Source of the DNA: Sabethes cyaneus
Lineage: Eukaryota > Arthropoda > Insecta > Diptera > Culicidae
Reading direction: 5' to 3'
Length of the DNA: 64,000 nt
Assembly (NCBI RefSeq): GCF_943734655.1
Contig: NC_071354.1
Span: 180,076,911 to 180,140,910, forward strand
Made by a program: the position numbers and the translations under genes. Below the pieces are notes generated by a model, which saw only the letters and a program-made list of their open reading frames with translations, had not been told where the DNA came from and did no database searches. This document shows positions 55,591 to 64,000 of the stretch, piece by piece; within the stretch, counting starts at the first letter, position 1, and every line of letters begins with the position of its first letter.

Positions 55591-58500
55591 AGTCTTAATT
55601 ATCTCTTACTTTTATTAGATTTGTCATGCTAGATTATCTAATATACTAAGAAAACCTTGCAATTGAAACGTCACTCTACTTCTGGGCGGCTTAAAATAGA
55701 CTCCTTCTGCGGCTTTCGTCTCCCGGCAATCCCGGATTGTATTCGAAATTTTACGTTCCTAAACCAGCGCACTCAAAAGCTTCTTTACAAATGAGTTTAC
55801 AATCTATGTTAAAATAATAATGAAAGTATTCACAACCATCCGACTACCATAAAACATTTTTCTTGTATCACATCTTCTGCTTTTCCATTGTTGCTCTAAC
55901 TGTCTCGCGTACAGTGTAAAAACTTGCATACTTTTGGCAGATTCTTGAAAGCAATATTCGGTACATGCCACATTGCTCTACCTTCTGGCAACAGAACACG
56001 TTCGCAAACTTTCCATACCCCTCCCAACCAAACCCAACCACGGCACTTTGCCAAGCACCAACTTTTCATCACCCCAATCAGCTGTCATAACCTTGCCATC
56101 ATACCCATGCAAATAATAAAGAACATTGGAGCAATCTTTTCGGCAATTTTACCCACGAGACACGCTCCATTACGGCAAGTTTTATATTACAGTCCTGACA
56201 CAGCAAGACACAGCTTATCCCCATTTGCACTGGCTGGCTTCTGTTGCAACATTCCACTTATTGTTGGGGATGTCTCCCTCCCCCCATACTGTTTTGCTAC
56301 CTTACCTTTGCTGCTCGCTCGCAAACCGAGAAAGTAAATTTTGTTCATTTGTTTAACCACTTCATAAAATGTCTTCCGAAGTGAACGGCAGCGGTGGTGA
56401 ACAGCAGTACCCACACTGCCAGACACTTATCAAAACTATGCTCTTGCTCAGGAGGTCGGTTGAGGGCCGGTTACGGATGCTGCTGTGCGGTAGTTGCCTA
56501 TGTCTTGATATACCCGCCCGGCAGCTAGTGTGTAACTGGGTGAGCTCAGTCAGTATGAAGAACCGCAGTGCCGCAACTAAAACAAATGAAAGGCGTTAAA
56601 ATAAGTTAATTAAAGCTGGAGCGCTCACCGAGGGATCCATGAGCTCATGGGGATGATTTTGAACTTCGGATACACTCCTGTTACGATTTACATCGTGGCT
56701 AGGTTTAATTACCAATGAGCTATCAAAGTGTTATCAGCAAGCGTTGCCAAAACGATGGAGCCGAATGGTGGTTTGAGAAAATATTGAAAATCATTTTAGA
56801 AACTATGTTTCTAAATGACCAATTTTGTAATAGTGGCGCATTATATGTCATTCCAATAAACGCAGGACCATGTGTGGTTTTGGATTGAAAAAAATTAAGC
56901 TCATCTGTTATTTGCAGAGGAAATCACGCTCATTGAAAAGGTCAAAAACAGAAACTCAGTAGAGAGTGAAAATAACCCGCATACACATTGCAGTAACCGT
57001 ATTACTACCTACCTAGTAGTGTTTTTGCTCTCAATTCATTCGTAAAACGAACGAGTGAAGCTACATCATCCTTTTCATGGAATGTTTAAAAATTTAGCAC
57101 TCGTGAAGTTAGACTTTAAATTTATTCTTCCGTTCACTTTGGCTACGTTGATGCACCAACAATGTAGGAGCATATTATAGAGATGTATGATTTATGCAGC
57201 ACTAGATTGAAAAGCACAATGTTGATTACTACCTCGAACATGCATGCTAGCATACCAAACAAAAAAGTATGGAAGTAATGTTTTAAGTACAAATTAAATG
57301 TACTCGTAAATGGTAAAACCATCAGTTTTATTATAGGCTGTGTGGTCTATTATAATACCCAGCCATCGGTACCCTTTGGACGTGCGACATATTTAACAAG
57401 TGCCTAAAAGAAATTGAATCGTCAAAATGTCACAACACTTTTAGCTTTATTTTATACCGATCTCTATCAGGATTCATGATCCCATTGTGACCGGATAACC
57501 GACTCCCATTACCGGGCCACCCATATCCTGCGCTTTTTGGGTTGCAAACACCCAGACACACACACACAAACACACACCGAGACACATACACGTTAACTGC
57601 TATAAAACGAACCGTGCGGGAAACATTCCACTTCCCACCGCACCGGGACGGCGGCGGATGTACGAATAAAAATGAAAACAATCGCACACAAAAGCATAAA
57701 TTTGTTTTTCTTTTGTGCCTCACTAGCGACCTGTTTGCTGGCGTCGTCATTGGTGGTGTCGTTTATGTCGCCGTCGCCATCACCGTCGTCGTCGTCGTCG
57801 TCGTCTTCGACGGTGCTGGTTGTTAGCGATGCGGTCCCATCGTCCTGATGGAGAATGAGCTTTTCGGCCATAATAATTCAGAACTGGGCGCGCGCGTTCC
57901 GTGTGAAAAGGCTAAAATGTTCGGAGGAAGAAAATTTTCCGCAAAGCCCGGTGGAAAGAGTGGTTTGATTAAAGCCGCTCCATTCGCTAGTTATGGTCGC
58001 CCCGGGGCAACCCTTGAGTGGGAGGGACTCAGCTTTTCGCAAAAGGGGTTACTCGAATACATGTGTTTGTGCTGCTCGGTGTGCGGTGATATCATGGAAA
58101 AAAAATCAGCACGATTGTTCCGAATGATCTATACTGTGCCATAAACAACCGTTAGTCCCACCCGCTTTGTTTATTTTCAAGCCGACTAAATTCCATACAG
58201 CAATGATGAACTGGCGGATTTCACGGCATATCCGTCGTCGCGTCGGTCGTATGGTCAGGACTAGGGAGCTGATAGACTAAAGAGTCGACAAAAGATACTC
58301 TTGTTCTGTTGTGTTTGCAGCGAAACAGCCTTAGTGGCCGGTATATCAGACATGACAATTTCCCAGCTTTGTAGTAGGAGCTATAGCTATTAGATTTACA
58401 AGTGATTTGCAAAATTATTGCCTTTGTTACTCGTTGCTTTTATGGGTGCAGGTTGATAACGCGACATTCTTCGATTAGGTTAAAGATTTATAGGTTATCC

Positions 58501-58652
58501 GAGCAAAGTTTGATAACAAAAATGTATCAAAATTATTACATATCTCAATCATGGTATGTTAACGAGTCCAAAAGGCACTAGTGATGTGTCAGGATTTGCA
58601 TTCCTTTTTCTTACAATGTTATTAAAAGAGTATTTGTTAACATGTTCTAATT
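55591..58652. other. Unassigned DNA with microsatellites
   Basis: A (CA)n run lies at 57554-57592 and (GTC)n at 57784-57806. The parts 55900-56640 and 57430-58150 are GC-richer and free of recognisable transposons. Open frames, including a 137-codon one at 55924-56337, have no motif I recognise. Candidate regulatory or untranslated-exon DNA, unproven. Confidence 0.35.
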
Positions 58653-58904
58653 AGGATATAAATGAAACCAGAAGCAAAGCAAAGCAAAATCTAGGAGCTA
58701 CATTCCGTTATCGAAATTTGACCTTCTGTTTTTATACGACAGACTTCGCAGCCAGCCGTTAGAGTACAGGACAATTGCTGGGCCAGTTGCTACGATCCTA
58801 TTGACTCTAACAGCTTCTCCCAGCCGATATTCGAACATACGACGACTGGCTTATTAGGCATCATACCTCGAGACCAACTGGAAGGGAGGATATAAATGAA
58901 CCCA
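58653..58904 (-). mobile_element. tRNA-derived SINE with 18-bp target-site duplication
   Basis: The body is 58671-58886 on the minus strand. On that strand it starts with CCTTCCAGTTGGTCTCGAGG (A-box-like), then TGATGCCTAATAAGCC, GTTCGAATAT (B box), a middle block ending GTACTCTAACGGCTGG, and a tail ATTTTGCTTTGCTTTGCTTC. The 18-mer AGGATATAAATGAAACCA (58653-58670) is repeated with one change at 58887-58904. This is a clear target duplication, so the copy is full length. The 3' half matches 16292-16391. Confidence 0.85.
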
Positions 58905-60179
58905 CAATATTCAAATTAATCTTTATATACTGAATTTCATATATTTTTCTATTAAAATGATCAATTTAAATTACATGATGGTGATGATTATTTACCAAAA
59001 TGAAAACCTGTGGATCACGCTCTCTGTGGTAAAAAATCATTCATTCTAGTTTCGTACAACTTACAACTTCTTTGGTTTGATAAATTTTTGTTTGCGGGCT
59101 AGAAAAAGTTAGAAATTAGTGTGCAGAGTCTGAATTACAGCCACAAAGAATCGCCCAAGTCTTAATTGTTTAGTCAACTGAATACGACTGACTGTGCTTA
59201 CCAGCCAGGTCTTTGAACGCGGTCGAAATCTAGACGACTCCGATGGTTGCCGACACGACGATGCACCGAACTGTTCAGACAGTTCGTTGCATCGGTGGCC
59301 CATTCTAGCGCTGCATGTTGCATGTTGCTGCGATGCATGTTCTGATGCTGGGATAAACGATATTCTGTACCAAGGCCATTCAACCCCCACATCTCACCTC
59401 TTCTCACAAGATGAAATTTGAAAACAAAAACTTAATATAAAAGCATAGAAGAAACAACCTAATTTACACGCGTCAAAAAAAATTGTTAGTGAATTTGCCA
59501 TTTATTATATTTATTTGGAGATAAAAGGATACTTGTCATGCATTCAATTGATCCCAAAGTTAAAGGGTCTATAAATAAATAAATAATAATAATATCTGAT
59601 CCCAAGCAAACGAAATTCTGAACATAACTCTTTTCAATGAAATTGTGAGTGAGTTTGTGGCAGAGGGTAATTTCTGTATTTGATCATTCAAAAGCTGCAA
59701 CAGTTCGGTATCTCTACCACCACTTGTATTATTCAAATACTTAGCAGTTCAACAATCAACACCATTAAGAACACTATTTACTGGTACCTGGTTAAGTTAC
59801 CTGGTGAGAACAGATGGATATCCTAGCACATCCCCCTCCATATCATTGACTTTTCTGTGAGAGGAAACACAAGTTTCCGATTCTTTCAGCATTGAAGATG
59901 ATTCGACTCGTAGGGTAAGCCTAAGAGCAACTTTGCCTTCAACTTTTCATCACCCCCTTTGTTGTGTCCTCCTGGACCCGTAGGATTCTCAGCCTGGTGA
60001 TTTTTTTCGAGACTATACTATCGAATTTTCCAGCCGAAGTACCTCTACTTCTTGTTCATTTCACTTAACTATCATAACATATCATGAAACTATTTTTAAC
60101 AAATCATGAGTCGCTCTTTTTAACAAACAGTTTCCATTGACCTCATGGGATCAATCATTTTAACTGCCAAAAATCCAAA
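58905..60179. other. Unassigned DNA
   Basis: A minus-strand frame at 59198-59407 contains SVHRRVGNHRSRLDFDRVQ, and the overlapping frame 59109-59390 contains CRQPSESSRFRPRSKTW. These look like translated repeat or 5' untranslated retroelement sequence, but I cannot name the family. The rest is AT-rich and unremarkable. Confidence 0.35.
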
Positions 60180-60560
60180 TAAATCAATTGCTCAAACCTG
60201 TATAACAACTTATGCATATAATCTGGTACTTGATTCATACTAAGTAAAGCCATCTTTTCAACAATGATCATATAAAACTATTTTATTTGTCTCTGGTGAT
60301 ATCAAGCAGTTTGATCCGTCTATGGTCTAACCGGTCCATATCTTTTTCTTTTACTTCGTTTACTGCTTCTCATATCTTTTTCAACAATGATCGTACCAAA
60401 TCATTTAGTTCATCTATGGTTGTACCGAACATATATATCATTCAATAATGATCGTACCAAATCATTTAGTTCATCTATGGTCGTACCGCACCATATCCAT
60501 CATTCAATAATGATCGTATCGAATCATTTAACTCATATATGGTCGTACCGAGCCATATAC
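60180..60560 (+). repeat. 62-bp repeat array, left copy
   Basis: From about 60380 a unit of about 62 bp (CATTCAATAATGATCGTACC, AAATCATTTAGTTCATCTAT, GGTCGTACCG) is repeated about three times, preceded by diverged relatives from 60200. The same unit forms the array at 63830-64000 and is present once at 35855. Confidence 0.85.
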
Positions 60561-61615
60561 ATTGTTACCGTTCGTAACATTTATATTATATGTTATTTAA
60601 TTAGTTAAGGGTAAAGTTTGTCAGATTTATTATTTATATAAAGCCTCCGGAGCGCTTAAGTAAATACGGCCAATTCAGATATACACTCAACAAATAGGGC
60701 TAGAATTAAGCACACATGACACTACACGAAAAACGATTAAATAACCGGTTCGATGTCAGTTCAGTGGGTGGTTGAAAAGGAAGTAAAAGGAGATAGCAGA
60801 AAATGAAGAGATGGCGATAAAAGGTACTGATGGCGATAAGCTTCCTGATCTCCGCCGTCATTTTCTAACTAACTGTCGAGCGAAAAGCTTGTGAGTGGAC
60901 GAAGGCGTGAAAATAGAAGAAAAGTTTGAAAAAGCTGTGAGTTAGTTTATAGTGAAAGATTAATAGTAAAAGTAGAAGAGAGTCGAATCACGTAAAATTA
61001 GTTTATAAAACCAAGCCAAAACCTAAATACCTGCGCGGAATATCGCAGCCAAAAATCCTGGTTACACTGGATATATCTATTCACTCTTCACTTAGGACCC
61101 GTAATAGGAAGCTGGAACCTACGAGAGCCCACCAGATTGGCCCCGTAGGAATATTTCCGGCAGATAACGAGCAGCCGTTAGCCTAGTAAAAGGCGAATTA
61201 CGTCCCAAGACTGGTAACCAACAAAGCGGCGGGCCAATCCGATCTCCGATTAGCCATTCACCACGTGTCATCACTGAGCCGCTGAAAGCGATCTCTAATA
61301 AAACACTGCGACCTTCCCGTGAGCCCACGGCGAGGCAAAGCTCCATCAGCATAGGATCGTATGGGTATATAGAAGTAGCGTCCACCCGGCGACAACCACG
61401 TGTCATCTTGCTTCGATCGAGAACTGCCAGCCGAGGAAATCTGTAGCCGCGACGGTACGGAGATTGTTCCGTGAAGCCAGTGGTAATTCAGAAGCACCCT
61501 TGGAAAGTCCAGCTGAAAGAAATCGTCATCCTCACATCATCCTGTCATTGTTAATGACCAGCCTACCAGGTAATGGCGTCCACCGAACCACCCACATTGA
61601 CCACACTTACATTAA
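60561..61615. other. Possible LTR-retroelement leader between the 62-bp repeats and the TTAA foldback
   Basis: TTATTTATATAAAGCCTCCG near 60630 looks like a TATA region. It is followed by purine-rich, LTR-leader-like sequence and a GC-richer part (61080-61560) without a motif. I cannot find a gag, protease or reverse transcriptase, or defined LTR ends, so this is only a suggestion. Confidence 0.3.
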
Positions 61616-63564
61616 CCTTTACGTCCCCGACATCAAAAATGAAGGTACTTTCAGTTACACTTTTGGCTCTATCTCATCTGATTTTTAATCGATTTTTATG
61701 CAACTAGTCTTAAAAGAACCACATTGGATTGGCCTTTAATGAAAAATATGCTGGTAAATTCTGGTTTAATTTTCCCGGAGATATCCCAGATCGCGGTGGG
61801 ATTTTTTTTGACGTCGTAAGTAGCAGATGAAATAAAACTGGAAATCTACTTAACTGACTGCGCAAAAGTTATCCATTTTATTTGTAGTCACTAATAATGA
61901 CTTTTACGCTACCCTGTAGAGCGCTGACTTATGCCCCACACTTCGGAACATCCGTTGTAGGTTCTACCGGAACTCAAAAGTGGCCATTTGGAATTCTCTC
62001 CGGAAATATGGCAAATGGGGTATCAAATGACAGGACTTTTCAACACGAGCTCTTTAGGGGACATTTGGATGTATTTTGAGCCGATCTGAGTATTCCGGAA
62101 CATCCGGCATCGGTTCTACCGGAACGCAAAAATAGTCATTTGGAATTCTCTTTGAAAATATGGCAAATGAGGTGCCAAATGACAGGATTTTTCAACACGA
62201 GCTCTATAGAGGACATTTCGATGTATTTTGAGCCGATCTGGACATTCCGGTACATCCGGTATCGGTTCTGCCGGAACTCAAAAGTGGCCATTTAGAATTC
62301 TCTCCGGAAATACGGCAAATGGGGTATCAAATGACAGGACTTTTCAAGGAGAGCTCTTTAGTGGACATTTGAATGTATTTTGAGCCGATCTGGACATTCC
62401 GGTACATCCGGCATCGGTTCTGCCAGAAACCAAAAGTGGCTAATTGGAATTCTCTTCGAAGATATGGCAAATGGGGTGTCAATAGACAGAATTTTTCTAC
62501 GCGAGCTCTTTTGTGGACATTTCGATGTATTTCGAGCCGATCTGGGCATTCCGGAACATCCCGCGTCGGTTCTACCGGAACTCAAAAATGGTCATTTGGA
62601 ATTATCTTCGAAAATATGGCAAATGGAGTATCAAATCACTGAAAAGGAAAACTAAGTCTTTTTTGAACCTCCTCCTTGCCAATGGCCGCCCCCAAACTTT
62701 TCCCTATTGTCATCCCTGCCAGTTTTACATCTGCTACCGGTCCGGAAATTCGCGTAATGCCGTAGAAACAAACGTTTGAAACCCTTTCTTTTTCAAACCA
62801 AACAATTTTGTAATGTGAAAATGTCTAGATCGGTTCAGAATCCATCCGAATGTCCACTAAAGAGCTCGTGTTGAAAAATTCTGTCATTTGATACCCCATT
62901 TGCCATATTTCCGAAGAGAATTCCAAATGACAACTTTTGACTTCCGGTAGAACCAATTCCGGATGTTTCGGAATGCCAAGTTCGGCTCAAAATACAGCCA
63001 AATGTCCACTAAAGAGCTCTCCTTGAAAAATCCTGTCATTTGATACCCCATTTGCCATATTTCCGGAGAGATTTCTAAATGGCCACTTTTGAGTTCCGGC
63101 AGAACCGATACCGGATGTACCGGAATGTCCAGATCGGCTAAAAATACATCGAAATGCCCTCTATTGAGCTCGTGTTGAAAAATTCTGTCATTTGGCACCC
63201 CATTTGCCATATTTTCAATGAGAATTCCAAATGATTGTTTTTGCGTTCCGGTAGAACCGATGCCGGATGTTCCGGAATACTCAGATCGGCTCAAAATACA
63301 TCCAAATGTCCCCTAAAGAGCTCATGTTGAAAAATCCTGTCATTTGATACCCCATTTGCCATATTTCCGGAGAGCATTCCAAATGGCCACTTTTGAGTTC
63401 CGGTAGAACCGAAACCAGAATTTACCAGCATATTTTTTCATTAAAGGCCAATCCAATGTGGTTCTTTTAAGACTAGTTGCATAAAAATCGATTAAAAATC
63501 GGATGAGATAGAGCCAAAAGTGTAACTGAAAGTACCTTCATTTTTGATGTCGGGGACGTAAAGG
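61616..63564. mobile_element. TTAA-flanked foldback element with tandem subrepeats in both arms
   Basis: The left end CCTTTACGTCCCCGACATCA after TTAA (61612-61615) is mirrored at the right end before TTAA (63565-63568). Outer arms of at least 180 bp match closely, through CTTTTGGCTCTATCTCATC and AACCACATTGGATTGGCC. Inside, each arm carries units of about 150 bp (GAACATCCG, TACCGGAACTCAAAA, TGGCCATTTGG, GGCAAATGGGGTATCAAATG, GAGCTCTTTAGGGGACATTT). I count about five direct on the left and about four inverted on the right. A spacer of about 160 bp lies near 62650-62810. There is no transposase. The TTAA duplication suggests piggyBac-type mobilisation. Confidence 0.8.
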
Positions 63565-63568
63565 TTAA

Positions 63569-63829
63569 CACTCACACACAGAATAATGTACATGTTAGGG
63601 ATCATTAAAAGTTTAAATTGTATCCACTAGCTTTTTCCTTGCGCATACATACTCATATCACAGTCCTGATTAACGAACTAGGCCAGAGCCGACCTTGAGC
63701 TGTTAGAGCCTCACGCTCGTGCTCGGGTGTGAAAAGAGGTCGTGAGCACCCACCCCAGACGGTCCCCAGTGGTTCGACCAGGGACCAGGGCTATAGTAGG
63801 TGGAATCCCTCTGGTTCCGCCAGTAACAA
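63569..63829. other. Unassigned sequence right of the foldback
   Basis: It contains a GC-rich part near 63690-63820 with GTGAGCACCCACCCCAGACG. It may belong to the repeat that hosts the foldback. No coding motif. Confidence 0.3.
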
Positions 63830-64000
63830 CATCATTCAACAATGATCGTACCAAACCATTTAGTTCATTTATTGTCGTACTAAACCATATACATCATTCA
63901 ACAATGATCGTACCAAATCATTTAACTCATCTATGGTCGTACCGAACCATATACATCATCCAACAATGATCATACCAGTTCATTTAGTTCATCTATGGTC
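63830..64000 (+). repeat. 62-bp repeat array, right copy, cut by the window end
   Basis: Almost three units of CATCATTCAACAATGATCGT, ACCAAATCATTTA and CTCATCTATGGTCGTACCG follow each other with a period of 62 bp. The array continues beyond the window. Confidence 0.9.

Noticed and set aside
55924..56337. 137-codon open frame as a host gene
   Set aside because: Composition and the overlapping frames on both strands look like chance. No motif, signal or splice pattern supports it.
59109..59407. Arg/Ser-rich minus-strand frames as a host exon
   Set aside because: Two overlapping frames look equally plausible and both resemble translated repeat sequence. No donor or acceptor was convincing.

Overview
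The window looks like nuclear DNA of a dipteran, most probably a mosquito. It is AT-rich, has no operon-like coding, and is packed with decayed transposons. The best pointer to a mosquito is two broken Tc1/mariner transposases. One of them keeps a D-37-E catalytic spacing, the ITmD37E type first described from mosquitoes. RTE-clade retrotransposon fragments, a tRNA-derived SINE with an intact target-site duplication, and Helitron ends starting TCTATACC and finishing CTAG fit the same picture. The genus cannot be fixed from the sequence alone. I found no complete protein-coding gene, tRNA, rRNA or CRISPR array. Almost all open frames are chance frames or repeat translations.

The only plausible host coding sequence is two short exon-like blocks on the + strand: 72 nt at 12816-12887 and 93 nt at 40019-40111. 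Each is open, a multiple of three, preceded by a pyrimidine-rich AG acceptor and followed by GTAAGTAT. If they belong to one gene, most of the window is intron, including one of about 27 kb.

Layout. 1-2040: RTE remnant split by a 1.6-kb element with CCCAAGTAGCAC ends. 2041-5266: unassigned. 5267-10376: three head-to-tail Helitron-like elements, the first carrying a hammerhead-like retroposed insert and a TA-flanked MITE. 10377-15255: mostly unassigned, with exon 1. 15256-18803: nested repeats in a polypyrimidine region. 18890-21634: TTAA-flanked MITE, direct repeats and a near-perfect palindrome. 21750-25500: tRNA-like SINE head, a second foldback and a second hammerhead-like motif. 26848-27440: pure heptanucleotide satellite. 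31481-33888: decayed histone H2A/H2B sequences with two histone 3' stem-loops, between inverted palindromic ends. 35480-37050: dispersed repeats and a DD37E transposase relic. 40019-40111: exon 2. 40420-41693: another foldback. 42250-45690: second DD37E relic and an RTE relic split by a Helitron. 47570-55590: about 8 kb of degenerate period-8 satellite with a different array in its middle and several insertions. 58653-58904: SINE with target duplications. 60180-64000: 62-bp repeat arrays around a TTAA-flanked 1.95-kb foldback whose arms are built of tandem subrepeats.

The genes do not form a pathway. The interest is in how mobile elements nest, in the two ribozyme-like motifs, in the histone-bearing interval, and in the two candidate micro-exons.
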